Assembly (NCBI RefSeq): GCF_028680575.1
Contig: NZ_JAPCKI010000004.1
Coordinates: 186,001 to 250,000, forward strand
Source: Acidovorax benzenivorans
Lineage (GTDB): Bacteria > Pseudomonadota > Gammaproteobacteria > Burkholderiales > Burkholderiaceae_C
Direction: 5' to 3'
Length of the DNA stretch: 64,000 bases
Made by a program: the position numbers and the translations under genes. Below the pieces are notes generated by a model. The model ran no database searches and was not told the DNA's origin. It worked only from the letters and a program-made list of their open reading frames with translations. How positions within the stretch are numbered: the stretch's first letter is position 1; each line of letters begins with the position of its first letter. Positions 8,550 through 17,308 of this stretch are shown piece after piece.

Positions 8550-9196
8550 TGAACATGAGAGACCCCCACGCCATGAGCCAGCTTGATCTCGCCGCCATCA
8601 ACGCCGACCTGGGCCGCAATGCCCCCGCCCTGGTGGAATGGGCCCTGGGCCTGGGCCAGCCCACCATCGTCACCACCAACTTCCGCCCGTTCGAGGCGGT
8701 GATCCTGCACCTGGTTTCCCAGGTGAAGCCCGACGCGCCGGTGGTGTGGATGGACAACGGCTACAACACCGAGGCCACCTACCGCTTTGCCGACGAAGTA
8801 ACGAAGCAGCTGGGTTTGAACCTGCAGATCTACCTGCCACTGCGCTCGCGCGCTCACCGCGAAGCCGTGGAAGGCCCCACACCCGCGCTGGACGACCCGC
8901 GCCATGCGGCCTTCACCGAGGAAGTGAAGCTGGAGCCCTTTGCCCGCGCGCTGCGCGAAACCGCGCCCAAGGTCTGGTTCACCGCCCTGCGCGCCACCGA
9001 CACCGCCGTGCGCGCACAGATGGACCCCGTGAGCATCAACCCCGACGGCCTGATCAAGGTGGCGCCGCTGCTGCACTGGTCATCCAAGGACTTGCACGAA
9101 TACTGCGTGAAACACGGCCTGCCCAACAACTTCGACTACGTGGACCCCACCAAAGGCGAAGACAACCGCGAGTGCGGACTGCATATAGCGCATTGA
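8549..9196 (+). CDS. cysH: Phosphoadenylyl-sulfate (or adenylyl-sulfate) reductase
   Basis: Thioredoxin-dependent reduction of activated sulfate to sulfite. At 215 residues it is a little shorter than E. coli CysH (244). VVWMDNGYNTEATYRFADEV, VWFTALRATDT and the catalytic C-terminal RECGLH (cysteine of the thiosulfonate intermediate) mark the family. The paired cysteines that hold the [4Fe-4S] cluster in APS reductases are absent (that region reads FTEEVKLEPF), which places it with cluster-free PAPS-type enzymes, yet no APS kinase gene is seen in the window. The nucleotide-binding loop reads TTNFRPFEA rather than the more usual SSFG form. A second ATG eight codons in is an alternative start. 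Confidence 0.9.
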   Translation: MNMRDPHAMSQLDLAAINADLGRNAPALVEWALGLGQPTIVTTNFRPFEAVILHLVSQVKPDAPVVWMDNGYNTEATYRFADEVTKQLGLNLQIYLPLRSRAHREAVEGPTPALDDPRHAAFTEEVKLEPFARALRETAPKVWFTALRATDTAVRAQMDPVSINPDGLIKVAPLLHWSSKDLHEYCVKHGLPNNFDYVDPTKGEDNRECGLHIAH

Positions 9197-9217
9197 GATC
9201 ACCGATTGCATCCGACC

Positions 9218-10186
9218 ATGAACACCCGGACCGATACCGCGCTGCTTGAGAAGAAAACCAACGATATGAGCTACCACCTCAACAACTCGCACCTCGACGC
9301 CCTGGAAGAAGAAACCATCTTCATCCTGCGCGAAGTGGCCGCCGCCTTCGAGCGCCCCGCCCTGCTGTTTTCGGGCGGCAAGGATTCGCTGGTGATGCTC
9401 AAGTGCGCCGAAAAGGCTTTTGGCACCAAGGCCAATGGCGGCGGCATTCCGTACCCGCTGCTCATGATCGACACGGGGCACAACTTCCCCGAGGTGACGG
9501 ACTTCCGCGACTTCCGCGCCAAGGAGCTAGGCGCCGAGCTCATCGTGCGCAATGTCGAGGATTCGATGGCGCGCGGCACCGTGCGTCTGGCCCACCCCGG
9601 TGAGTCACGCAACGTGCACCAGTCCGTCACGCTGCTCGAAGCGATTGATGAGTTCCGCTTTGACGCGCTGATCGGCGGCGCCCGCCGCGACGAAGAAAAG
9701 GCCCGCGCCAAGGAGCGCATCTTCAGCCACCGCGACAGCTTCGGCCAATGGCAACCCAAGGCCCAGCGCCCCGAACTGTGGACCCTGTTCAACACCCGCC
9801 TGCAGCCCGGCGAGCACTTCCGCGTGTTCCCCATCAGCAACTGGACCGAGCTGGACGTGTGGCAGTACATCGACCGTGAGCAGATCGCCCTGCCCAGCAT
9901 CTACTACACGCACAAGCGCCAGGTGGTGGACAAGAAGGGCCTGCTGATGCCCGTGACCGAACTCACGCCCCCGCGCGACGGCGACGTGGTGGAAACGCGC
10001 GACGTGCGCTTTCGCACCGTGGGCGACATCACCTGCACCGCGCCGGTGGAAAGCACGGCAGCCACCCCGGCTGAAATCGTCATCGAGACCCTGGCCGCCG
10101 ACGTGAGCGAGCGCGGCGCCACGCGCATGGACGACAAGACTTCCGACGCTTCGATGGAGAAGCGCAAAAAAGACGGGTACTTCTGA
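9218..10186 (+). CDS. cysD: Sulfate adenylyltransferase subunit 2
   Basis: Catalytic ATP sulfurylase subunit: sulfate plus ATP gives APS, with the reaction driven by the GTPase subunit CysN. The PP-loop motif is FSGGKDSLVMLKCAEKAF, preceded by LDALEEETIFILREVAAAFERP; GGARRDEEKARAKERIFSHRD, FNTRLQPGEHFRVFPISNWTELDVW and YYTHKRQVVDKKG are family signatures, and the C-terminus ends in the usual RMDDKTSDASMEKRKKDGYF-type tail. The first ATG gives 322 residues; a second in-frame ATG 16 codons later with GAGAAG upstream is an alternative. The TGA overlaps the cysN ATG (ATGA). Confidence 0.95.
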   Translation: MNTRTDTALLEKKTNDMSYHLNNSHLDALEEETIFILREVAAAFERPALLFSGGKDSLVMLKCAEKAFGTKANGGGIPYPLLMIDTGHNFPEVTDFRDFRAKELGAELIVRNVEDSMARGTVRLAHPGESRNVHQSVTLLEAIDEFRFDALIGGARRDEEKARAKERIFSHRDSFGQWQPKAQRPELWTLFNTRLQPGEHFRVFPISNWTELDVWQYIDREQIALPSIYYTHKRQVVDKKGLLMPVTELTPPRDGDVVETRDVRFRTVGDITCTAPVESTAATPAEIVIETLAADVSERGATRMDDKTSDASMEKRKKDGYF

Positions 10187-11559
10187 TGACCACTACCAAT
10201 TCGATAGCTGCCAGCGCAACACCAACAAGCGCCACAGGCCAAAACGACCATATTTCTGCGCTCAAATTCATCACCTGCGGCTCGGTGGACGATGGCAAAA
10301 GCACACTGATCGGCCGCCTGCTGGTGGACAGCAAAGCCGTGCTGCAAGACCACCTGGCCGGTGTGCAGCGCCAGGGCGAGACCGACCTGGCCCTGCTGAC
10401 CGACGGCCTGAGCGCCGAGCGCGAGCAAGGCATCACCATCGACGTGGCCTACCGCTACTTCGCCACCGAAGAGCGCAAGTTCATCATTGGCGACGCCCCC
10501 GGCCATGAGCAGTACACCCGCAACATGGTCACCGCCGCCAGCAGTGCCGACGCCGCCGTCGTGCTGGTCGATGCCACCAAGCTCGACTGGAAGAACGCGG
10601 GCCTGGCCCTGCTGCCCCAAACCCGCCGCCACAGCCTGCTGGCCCATTTGCTGCGCGTGCATTCGCTGGTGTTTGCCGTGAACAAGCTCGACGCGGTGGA
10701 AGACCCAGCGCTGGCCTGGAAGCACATCCAGGGCGCGCTGCAGTCCTTTGCCCAGGCGGCTGGCATCACCGTGCGCGCCACGGTACCTGTCTCCGCCCTC
10801 AAGGGCTGGAACGTGGTGGACGCCAACGCAGGTTGGTGCGGCTACGAAGGCCCCACGCTGCTGCAGGTGCTGGAGCAGTTGCCCAACACCCCGGCCGATA
10901 CGGGCCTGCCCCTGGCCTTCCCCGTGCAGTGGGTCGAAAAGTCGTCATCCTCGTCGGCCGACACCAGCCAGGGCCGCCGCGTGTTCTGGGGCCGTGTGGC
11001 TTCGGGCAACGTAGCGCCTGGCACGCCCGTGCAGATCTTCCCCAGCGGCCAGCTGGCCACCGTGGCCCAGGTGCTGGACCACGCCCGCCGCCCCAAGGAC
11101 GTGCCCGCAGGCACCAGCGCCGGCATCATCCTCGACCGCGAAGTGGACGTATCGCGTGGCGACTGGATTCTGGCCGCGCCCACAGCGGCAGCAGCCCCGG
11201 TCGATGACGACTTTGGCGACACCCCCGCCGCCGTGCCCGCATGGCCCGCCAGCCGCGAACTGCGCACCACCATCGCCTGGATGGACGACGAGCCACTGGT
11301 CGCAGGCCGCGTGTACTGGGCGCTGCATGGCCACCGCTGGGTCAAGGCAAAGGTGAAGGCTGTGGTGCACAAGCTCAACATCAACACGCTGGCCGAAGAG
11401 GCCGCCACACAGCTCGACCCCAACGCCATCGGCCATGTGGAGCTGCTGCTGCAAGAGGCGATTCCGGCCGCCGCTTTCGGCAAAGCCCGCGTGCTGGGCT
11501 CGCTGATCCTGGTGGACACTGCCAGCCACAAGACCGCTGGCGCGGTGCTGGTGAACTGA
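10186..11559 (+). CDS. cysN: Sulfate adenylyltransferase subunit 1 (GTPase)
   Basis: Regulatory GTPase subunit of ATP sulfurylase. The G1 loop is GSVDDGKST (residues 32-40), followed by EQGITIDVAYRYF, the G3 motif DAPGHEQY and G4 NKLD; EF-Tu-like beta-barrel domains follow. The 457 residues contain no APS kinase domain, unlike CysNC fusions. Residues 6 to about 21 (SIAASATPTSATGQND region) are encoded by a family 1 repeat inserted just after the coupled start codon and have no counterpart expected in the family, whose homology starts near residue 25. It ends the cys run and is followed by a hairpin. Confidence 0.95.
   Translation: MTTTNSIAASATPTSATGQNDHISALKFITCGSVDDGKSTLIGRLLVDSKAVLQDHLAGVQRQGETDLALLTDGLSAEREQGITIDVAYRYFATEERKFIIGDAPGHEQYTRNMVTAASSADAAVVLVDATKLDWKNAGLALLPQTRRHSLLAHLLRVHSLVFAVNKLDAVEDPALAWKHIQGALQSFAQAAGITVRATVPVSALKGWNVVDANAGWCGYEGPTLLQVLEQLPNTPADTGLPLAFPVQWVEKSSSSSADTSQGRRVFWGRVASGNVAPGTPVQIFPSGQLATVAQVLDHARRPKDVPAGTSAGIILDREVDVSRGDWILAAPTAAAAPVDDDFGDTPAAVPAWPASRELRTTIAWMDDEPLVAGRVYWALHGHRWVKAKVKAVVHKLNINTLAEEAATQLDPNAIGHVELLLQEAIPAAAFGKARVLGSLILVDTASHKTAGAVLVN
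10200..10247 (+). repeat. Family 1 repeat, copy C, inside the 5' end of cysN
   Basis: TTCGATAGCTGCCAGCGC, spacer, AACAAGCGCCACAGGCCAAAA. It is in frame with cysN and lies only 14 bases after its ATG. Confidence 0.7.
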
Positions 11560-11588
11560 CCCAGCGCAACAAAACCGCCTTGAAAATG

Positions 11589-11615
11589 CCCTGAGTCCCC
11601 CTTGCGGGCTCAGGG
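11589..11615 (+). terminator. Hairpin after cysN
   Basis: CCCTGAG pairs with CTCAGGG around a 13-base loop, 30 bases after the cysN stop. No good T-run follows, so termination is plausible but not assured. Confidence 0.45.
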
Positions 11616-11689
11616 GCCCTGTTACTGATGGTGGGTGAAGGCCTTAAAATCGCGGGTTTTCACCGACCGACCCCACACAATTTCCAGCC

Positions 11690-12019
11690 ATGACCCACGT
11701 CGTTTCCGAAAACTGCATCAAGTGCAAGTACACCGATTGTGTGGACGTGTGCCCCGTGGACTGCTTCCGCGAAGGCCCGAACATGCTCGTCATCGACCCT
11801 GACGAATGCATCGATTGTGCCGTCTGCATCCCCGAGTGCCCGGCCAACGCCATCTTTGCCGAAGAAGACCTGCCGGCCGATCAGATCGCCTTCATCAAGC
11901 TCAACGCAGACCTGGCCTTTGCCGACGGCTGGAAGAGCATCACCAAGCGCAAGCCCGCGCTGCCCGACGCCGACGAGTGGAATGGCAAGCCGGGCAAGGT
12001 CAACGAACTGGTCAAGTGA
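11690..12019 (+). CDS. fdxA: Seven-iron ferredoxin FdxA
   Basis: Small soluble electron carrier with one [3Fe-4S] and one [4Fe-4S] cluster. In 109 residues the cysteines lie at 9, 12, 17, 21, 25, 40, 43, 46 and 50, in the pattern CIKCKYTDC...CPVDC and [12 protein letters not shown] typical of FdxA. The C-terminal extension (about 55-109) is also normal for this class. It sits between the cys run and a ferredoxin-NADP reductase, which makes it a candidate donor to CysI; that pairing is inference, as FdxA is also a general housekeeping ferredoxin. Confidence 0.95.
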   Translation: MTHVVSENCIKCKYTDCVDVCPVDCFREGPNMLVIDPDECIDCAVCIPECPANAIFAEEDLPADQIAFIKLNADLAFADGWKSITKRKPALPDADEWNGKPGKVNELVK

Positions 12020-12100
12020 CCCCCGTGAGTCGCTTCGCGCCATCCCCCAAGGGGGACGCCACCGGTGGCCTGGCAAAGCCAGTTCCACGGTGGCACTGGT
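12020..12100 (+). repeat. Family 2 dispersed repeat, copy 1
   Basis: GTGAGTCGCTTCGCGCC, then the short hairpin TCCCCCAAGGGGGA, then GCCTGGCAAAGCCAGTTCC. The same order recurs at 47674-47755 and, with an expanded hairpin, at 24336-24405. The CCCCC/GGGGG hairpin could act as a terminator in either direction. Confidence 0.7.
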
Positions 12101-12143
12101 CTTTGGCAGCGCCAGTTTCGGGCGCTGCGCGCGCGGCGTGAGC

Positions 12144-13199
12144 ATGATTCAAGAAACCGACGCCGTTGTCATCGGCGCGGGTCCCGTGGGCCTGTTCCAG
12201 GTCTTCCAGTTGGGCCTGCAAGGCATCACCGCCCACCTGATCGACGCCCTGCCCCATGCGGGTGGCCAGTGTGTTGAGCTGTATGGCGACAAGCCCATCT
12301 ACGACATCCCCGGCATCCCCGTTTGCACGGGACGCGAGCTGGCCGATCTGCTGCTCCAGCAGATCGCGCCCTTCAAGCCACACTGGCACCTGAACACCCT
12401 GGTCTCATCCCTGGCCCTCCAGCCCGATGGCCGCCTGCTGCTGCAGACCAGCGCCGGGGCCCAGTTGCTGGCCCGTTCGGTGTTCATTGCGGCGGGTGTT
12501 GGCGCCTTTGTGCCGCGCACACTGAAGATCGAAGGCATCGAGCGTCTGGTGGGCACGCAGGTGCACTACCAGGCCCTTCCCCCTGGTTTTGAGGCATCCG
12601 GCCACAACATCGTCGTGCACGGTGGCGACGAGACCGCCGTGGCGCGTGCCGTGGAGCTGGCCGAACAAGGCCGTGCTGCGCGTATCAGCCTCCTGCACCG
12701 CCGCGATGTCTTCCAGGCGCCCGATGCGCTGCTGCAGCAACTGCAACAACTGCGCGATGCAGGCCACATCGTGGTTGAGGCCGCGCAGATCACCGGCATC
12801 GAGGCCTCTGGCGACCGCCTGACGGCGCTGCAGGTGGTGGACGCCGAAGGCAACACACGCGCCCTGCCGCTCGACATTCTGGTGGCCGTGCTCGGCATCT
12901 CCCCCCGGCTCGGGCCCATTGCCGACTGGGGCATCGCCCTGGAGCGCAAGCAACTGGTGGTAGACACCGAGGCCTTCCGCACCAGCGTGCCTGGCATCTA
13001 CGCGGTGGGCGACATCAACACCTACTCCGGAAAACGCAAGCTCATCCTGTGCGGTTTCCACGAGGCCACGCTGGCGGCCTTTGGTGCGGCCGAGGCGCTC
13101 AAGGGCGACAAGGTGGCGCTGCAATACACCACCACCAGTCCACGGCTGCACCAGCTACTGGGCGTAGCCTCTGCATCGGCGCCTTCCGCCAGCGCGTAG
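12144..13199 (+). CDS. Ferredoxin-NADP(+) reductase, thioredoxin-reductase-like type
   Basis: FAD enzyme of the bacterial type 2 ferredoxin-NADP reductase group, moving electrons between NADPH and ferredoxin in the cytosol. The 351 residues begin with the dinucleotide loop [19 protein letters not shown], followed by [20 protein letters not shown]; a second nucleotide-binding loop [19 protein letters not shown] is near residue 155 and [11 protein letters not shown] closes the FAD site near 290. There is no CxxC redox pair of true thioredoxin reductases. The ATG is used here; an in-frame GTG two codons earlier is possible. Its place after fdxA supports a joint role. Confidence 0.85.
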   Translation: MIQETDAVVIGAGPVGLFQVFQLGLQGITAHLIDALPHAGGQCVELYGDKPIYDIPGIPVCTGRELADLLLQQIAPFKPHWHLNTLVSSLALQPDGRLLLQTSAGAQLLARSVFIAAGVGAFVPRTLKIEGIERLVGTQVHYQALPPGFEASGHNIVVHGGDETAVARAVELAEQGRAARISLLHRRDVFQAPDALLQQLQQLRDAGHIVVEAAQITGIEASGDRLTALQVVDAEGNTRALPLDILVAVLGISPRLGPIADWGIALERKQLVVDTEAFRTSVPGIYAVGDINTYSGKRKLILCGFHEATLAAFGAAEALKGDKVALQYTTTSPRLHQLLGVASASAPSASA

Positions 13200-13328
13200 T
13201 CCAGGCGGGTCAGGGCACGGTCGCTTCATGCCCAAACGACGCGCCCACAAATAAGCACAAAATGTCCAAAAAGCGCGCAGGCGCCCGGCACGATGGCGTC
13301 TCCCGTCAACACCCACCAGGAGCACGCT

Positions 13329-13688
13329 ATGAGCCAACAACCCCTTCAATCCATCTGGGACACCTACACCGCGTCGTGGAAGAGCGACTCGGCCGCAGAC
13401 AGGGAGGCCCTGTTTTCCCAGTCCCTCGACCCCGCCTGCACCTACAACGACCCGCTGGCCACCGCCCAGGGCTGGACCCAACTGACCGCCTACATGGACG
13501 ACTTCCACCGCCAGGTGCCCGGCGGCCATTTCGTGACCCATTACTTCGCCAGCCACAACCAGCAGAGCATTGCCAAATGGAACATGGTGGATGGCAGCGG
13601 GCAGGTGATCGGAGAAGGCGTGAGCTACGGCCGGTACAACGACCAGAACCGGCTCGTTGCCATGACCGGTTTCTTTGAAACCCCTTGA
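13329..13688 (+). CDS. SnoaL-like / NTF2-fold protein of unknown function
   Basis: A 119-residue protein with the compact alpha+beta NTF2-like pattern: an N-terminal helix (SIWDTYTASWKSDS), then FSQSLDPACTYNDPLATAQG, typical of SnoaL-like proteins, and a C-terminal strand run KWNMVDGSGQVIGEGVSYGRYN. Members bind small ligands or act as isomerases and hydratases; no activity can be assigned. AGGAG lies before the ATG. Its stop overlaps the proposed start of the AraC regulator, so the two are probably co-transcribed. Confidence 0.75.
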   Translation: MSQQPLQSIWDTYTASWKSDSAADREALFSQSLDPACTYNDPLATAQGWTQLTAYMDDFHRQVPGGHFVTHYFASHNQQSIAKWNMVDGSGQVIGEGVSYGRYNDQNRLVAMTGFFETP

Positions 13689-14586
13689 TCGGACGGACGC
13701 ACCCGTGCTTTATCTCCGGCAAATCCAGGAGGGCATCGATTTCATCGAAGCCCATCTCGAATCCGATATCGAACTTGCCGAGGTGGCACGGACCGCGGGA
13801 ATGAGCCAGTGGCACTTTCAGCGGATCTTCAAGGCCTTGACCAACGAAACCCTCAAGACCTACATCCGGTCGCGCCGGTTCTCGCGGGCGCTGGAGCAGT
13901 TGACCAACACGCGACTGAGCGTGCTCGACATTGCGCTGGCGTCAGGGTACGAGACGCAGGAGAGTTTCACGCGTGCGTTCCGGGATTGCTTTCGGCTCAC
14001 GCCGTCGCAGTACCGCAAGATGGGCAACCGCTCGCTGTTCGTGCGCAAGATCCGTTTTGACCAGAGCTACCTCGCGCACCTGCACCACAACATCTCCCTG
14101 ACACCCGACATCAAGGAGCAGCCCCCCATGCAGTTGGTCGGACTGCCCACGGACTACTACGGCATCGACTCCGAAAAGAACAACCTGGGCCAAAAGCTGC
14201 CGCCCCTGTGGGCTGCGTTCCTTCCCCGGTTGGGTGAAATTGCGAACACGGTGCCCGGCGTGTGCTACGGCATCGTGGCACCAGAGAGGCCACACACCGA
14301 AAAACTGCGCTACCTGGCGTGCATCGAAGTGCAAGGCCTCGGCGTGCTGCCACCAGGCATGGCGGCCACGGAAATCCCCGCATCGACCTATGCACGCTTC
14401 ACCCACCGGGGTCCTGCGCAGAATGTCGACGCGACGGTGAACTACATCTACTCCAGCTGGATGCTGTCGGCAGAGCATCAACACACCCTGGGACCTGATC
14501 TGGAGATCTACGGGTCGGCGTACCACCCCACCCTCCATGACTCCGTCATGCACTATGCGATCCCGGTCACCCCGCCACCGGGTTGA
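13675..14586 (+). CDS. AraC-family regulator with C-terminal GyrI-like effector domain
   Basis: Transcription factor of 303 residues. The N-terminal half holds two helix-turn-helix motifs (about 20-115; IELAEVARTAGMSQWHFQRIFKALTNETLKTYI and SVLDIALASGYETQESFTRAFRDCFRLTPSQYR). The C-terminal half (about 140-300) resembles GyrI-like/AraC effector-binding domains, as in Rob and SoxS-related multidrug regulators. The TTG start overlaps the preceding stop by 14 bases; a GTG ten codons further in is an alternative. Likely to control the upstream SnoaL-like gene and perhaps itself. Confidence 0.85.
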   Translation: MKPLDRTDAPVLYLRQIQEGIDFIEAHLESDIELAEVARTAGMSQWHFQRIFKALTNETLKTYIRSRRFSRALEQLTNTRLSVLDIALASGYETQESFTRAFRDCFRLTPSQYRKMGNRSLFVRKIRFDQSYLAHLHHNISLTPDIKEQPPMQLVGLPTDYYGIDSEKNNLGQKLPPLWAAFLPRLGEIANTVPGVCYGIVAPERPHTEKLRYLACIEVQGLGVLPPGMAATEIPASTYARFTHRGPAQNVDATVNYIYSSWMLSAEHQHTLGPDLEIYGSAYHPTLHDSVMHYAIPVTPPPG

Positions 14587-14631
14587 ACGCGCGCCCTACA
14601 ATGAGCCCCGCGCTCTTTCGGGAGCGCTTTC

Positions 14632-14714
14632 GCTAGGGGTGTCGATACCGGGCCACCGGAACCGACTGAGAGAGTCCCTTTGAACCTGATTGAGATCATC
14701 CTCGCGCAGGGAAG
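14632..14714 (+). ncRNA. TPP riboswitch (thi-box) ahead of cytX
   Basis: AGGGGTGT at the 5' end, ACTGAGAGAGTCCC, TTTGAACCTGATTGAGATCATC and the closing CGCAGGGA are the conserved thi-box elements in order. The 3' end lies about 90 bases before the cytX start, consistent with thiamine pyrophosphate repression of the transporter. Confidence 0.93.
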
Positions 14715-14801
14715 CACGTCCGCTTTGGCATTGCCCTGAATGAAATGACTTTGGGGCGCGTTGGCGGGCCGCCCCTGCTCTGTACTGCTACGGAGCCTTC
14801 C

Positions 14802-16082
14802 ATGTCCTCATCGCCCGCCGCGCCCTCCCACAACGAAGCGTTGGCCCCCGTCTCCTCTGACCGCCGCGTATTCCAGTGGCATGACCACGCCTCGCTCTGG
14901 TTCAGCCTGGGCGTGGGCCTGCTGGTCATGCAGGTGGGGGCATACCTGATGCCCGCGCTGGGTACCAAAGAAGCCCTGATCGCCATCGTCGCCGGTTCCA
15001 TCGTGGGCGCGGGCCTGCTGGGCTGGGTGGCCAAGCTGGGATGCGACAGCGGCCTGGCCAGCGCCGGGCTGATGCATGCCGTGTACGGCCGCACGTTTGC
15101 CAGCCTGCCGATCATCCTGAACATCGTGCAGCTGGTGGGCTGGGGCACGTTCGAGCTGGTGGTGATGCGCGATGCCACCGTGGCCATCGGCCAGCAGTCG
15201 GGCGCCATGGCCGGTGCCCACTGGCCGGTGCTGGCGACGCTGCTGTGGGGCGGCGTGGTGATGCTGCTGATCAGCGGATCGATGGTGCAGCTGGTGCGCA
15301 AGCTGATTGCGCGCATTGCCCTGCCGCTGGTGGTGTTGTCGCTGCTGTGGCTGTCGTGGCAGTTCCTCTCGCTGGCGCAAACCCAAGGTTTTGAAGCGCT
15401 GTGGACACGCAAGGGCGACGGCGGCATGGGCGTGCTGCCTGCGCTGGACCTGGTGATCGCCATGCCCATCTCTTGGCTGCCGCTGGTGGCCGACTACGCA
15501 CGCCATGGCAAGAACGGCGGCTCGGCACTGCGCGGCACCTGGCTGGGCTATGCGTTGGCCAACATCTGGTGCTACAGCCTGGGGGTGCTGGTGGCGCTGA
15601 CCTTGCCCAGCCAGGACCTGGTGCAGGCGCTGCTGCTGGCCCAGGGCGGGCTGATTGCGCTGTCGCTGATCCTGATCGACGAGGTGGACAACGCCTATGG
15701 CGACGCCTATTCGGGCGCCGTGTCGGCCCACAGCCTGCTGCCGCGCTGGGGCGTGCGCGCCTGGGGCCTGCTGGTGGCCGCGCTGTGCACCGGGCTGGCG
15801 CTGGTGCTGCCCATGCACAGCCTGGAGCCGTTCTTGCTGCTGCTCAGCTCGGTGTTTGTGCCGCTGTTTGGCGTGATCCTGGGGCGCCTAGCCTTTGGCA
15901 CCGATGCGCCCGCCCTGCTCGCGGCTGCGCGCAAGGTGAATGCGGTGCCCGTGGCCATCTGGCTGGCGGGCATCGCGGTGTACCACCTGGCACCCAAGGC
16001 GCTGCCCGATGCGGGCTCTGCCCTGCCCGCACTGGTGTTCAGCTTTGTGCTCGCCTGGGCCACGAGGCCCAAGGCACACTGA
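14802..16082 (+). CDS. cytX: Putative hydroxymethylpyrimidine transporter CytX
   Basis: Inner-membrane permease of the cytosine/purine (NCS1) family, 426 residues with about 12 hydrophobic segments. N-terminal WFSLGVGLLVMQVGAYLMPALG and the following segment rich in glycine and alanine fit the family. CytX members are assigned to uptake of the thiamine precursor HMP because they are found under thi-box control beside thi genes, exactly the arrangement here: riboswitch upstream, thiD converging downstream. The ATG used removes 19 non-conserved residues from a longer open frame. Confidence 0.88.
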   Translation: MSSSPAAPSHNEALAPVSSDRRVFQWHDHASLWFSLGVGLLVMQVGAYLMPALGTKEALIAIVAGSIVGAGLLGWVAKLGCDSGLASAGLMHAVYGRTFASLPIILNIVQLVGWGTFELVVMRDATVAIGQQSGAMAGAHWPVLATLLWGGVVMLLISGSMVQLVRKLIARIALPLVVLSLLWLSWQFLSLAQTQGFEALWTRKGDGGMGVLPALDLVIAMPISWLPLVADYARHGKNGGSALRGTWLGYALANIWCYSLGVLVALTLPSQDLVQALLLAQGGLIALSLILIDEVDNAYGDAYSGAVSAHSLLPRWGVRAWGLLVAALCTGLALVLPMHSLEPFLLLLSSVFVPLFGVILGRLAFGTDAPALLAAARKVNAVPVAIWLAGIAVYHLAPKALPDAGSALPALVFSFVLAWATRPKAH

Positions 16083-16095
16083 ACCAATCAATCAC

Positions 16096-16152
16096 TATCA
16101 AAAGATGAGCAATCAGCGCATGATTGACTGGCGCTTGAGCCTCAAAATACCC
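16096..16152 (+). repeat. Family 1 repeat, copy D
   Basis: AGATGAGCAATCAGCGCATGATTGACTGGCGCTTGAGC resembles copy A closely in its central part. It fills the convergent space between cytX and thiD and could serve as a two-way terminator hairpin. Confidence 0.6.
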
Positions 16153-16162
16153 AAAAATCGCT

Positions 16163-17038
16163 CTACAGCGCCTGAAACACCCGCTGCGCCACGGGCGCGT
16201 AGCCGTGGTTGAGCGGGCCATGGCCGTGGCCGGTGGTGACATCCGCGCCGGCAGCAATGGCCCCCAGGATGTAGGCCCGCGCCTGCTCCACGGCCTGCTG
16301 CAGCGGCTGGCCCAGTGCCAGCTGCGCGGCAATCGCGGACGACAGGGTGCACCCGGTGCCATGCCCGTTGTGGGTGGCAATGCGCTGTGACTGCAACCGG
16401 TGGCCCCGTCCTTGTGCGTGTTCCCCGCCTTGCACGGCCAACACATCCACCACCCAGTCGCCCGGAAGGTGCCCGCCTTTGAGCAGCGCGGCGCGGGCGC
16501 CCAGTCGCAGCAGGTCTTGAGCGGCCAGCTCCAGCGCCTCTACGCCCTCGATGTTGCGCCCCAGCAGCCAGCCGGCCTCGTCCAGGTTGGGCGTGACCAC
16601 TTCGGCCAGCGGAAACAGCTCTTTGACCAGCACGGCCACCGTCTCCTGGGCAATCAGCCGATCGCCACTGGTGGCCACCATCACCGGGTCCAGCACCACG
16701 TGCGGCAGCTGATAGGTCCGAATGGCTTCTGCCACCACGTGCACCACGTCCGGTGAGTGCAGCATGCCGATCTTGACGGCGTCCACGCCAATGTCCTGCA
16801 CCACCGCATCGATCTGGGCCTTGAGCATCTCGGGCGGAATGCCGTGGATGCCCGTCACCCCGCAGGTGTTCTGGGCCGTGATGGCGGTGATGGCCGTCAT
16901 GCCGTAGCAGCCCAGCGCACTGAAGGTCTTGAGATCGGCCTGGATGCCCGCGCCGCCGCCGCTGTCAGACCCGGCAATGGAGAGCACGCGTGCGTAGCGG
17001 TGGCCCGTGGAGGGCAAGGAGATCGTCGGTGAAATCAT
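16163..17038 (-). CDS. thiD: Hydroxymethylpyrimidine/phosphomethylpyrimidine kinase
   Basis: Phosphorylates HMP and then HMP-P to the pyrophosphate used by ThiE. The 291 residues show the ribokinase-fold signatures GSDSGGGAGIQADLKTFSALG (residues 24-44), the substrate segment GMTAITAITAQNT, DPVMVATSGDRL, and the anion-hole loop NGHGTGCTLSSAIAAQLALG near the C-terminus. It faces the ThiO-S-G-E block and converges with cytX. The product links imported HMP (CytX) to the thiazole branch in the same window. Confidence 0.96.
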   Translation of the reverse strand: MISPTISLPSTGHRYARVLSIAGSDSGGGAGIQADLKTFSALGCYGMTAITAITAQNTCGVTGIHGIPPEMLKAQIDAVVQDIGVDAVKIGMLHSPDVVHVVAEAIRTYQLPHVVLDPVMVATSGDRLIAQETVAVLVKELFPLAEVVTPNLDEAGWLLGRNIEGVEALELAAQDLLRLGARAALLKGGHLPGDWVVDVLAVQGGEHAQGRGHRLQSQRIATHNGHGTGCTLSSAIAAQLALGQPLQQAVEQARAYILGAIAAGADVTTGHGHGPLNHGYAPVAQRVFQAL

Positions 17039-17115
17039 GGCAAAAATTATGGCCTATGCGTTAGCGCAAAAAGAGCTGCCAAGGGTTGTGCTGTAATTGA
17101 TTTTTCCGGACGAAA

Positions 17116-17242
17116 CAGGGGTGTCCCGCCGTTTTTGGTGTGCGACTGAGAAATACCCTGGGGCTCGCAAGCAGCGCTGCATGGCACTGCCAGCAACATG
17201 GCCCCGCTACCCGATCCAGGTCATGCTGGCGTGGGGAGTTTC
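17116..17242 (+). ncRNA. TPP riboswitch with long extra arm ahead of thiO
   Basis: CAGGGGTGTCCC, then GCGACTGAGAAATACCC, then an extra stem in which TGGGGC pairs with GCCCCG across about 37 bases, then CTACCCGATCCAGGTCATGCTGGCGTGGGGAG. The order and sequence are those of the thi-box; the extra arm takes the place of the variable P3 extension. It would turn off thiOSGE when TPP is plentiful. Confidence 0.88.
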
Positions 17243-17308
17243 CACCAACGGCTCTGCCCCCGTTTTGTCCATGGTTGCCTGCCAACACACGGACCCACCG
17301 ACGGACTT

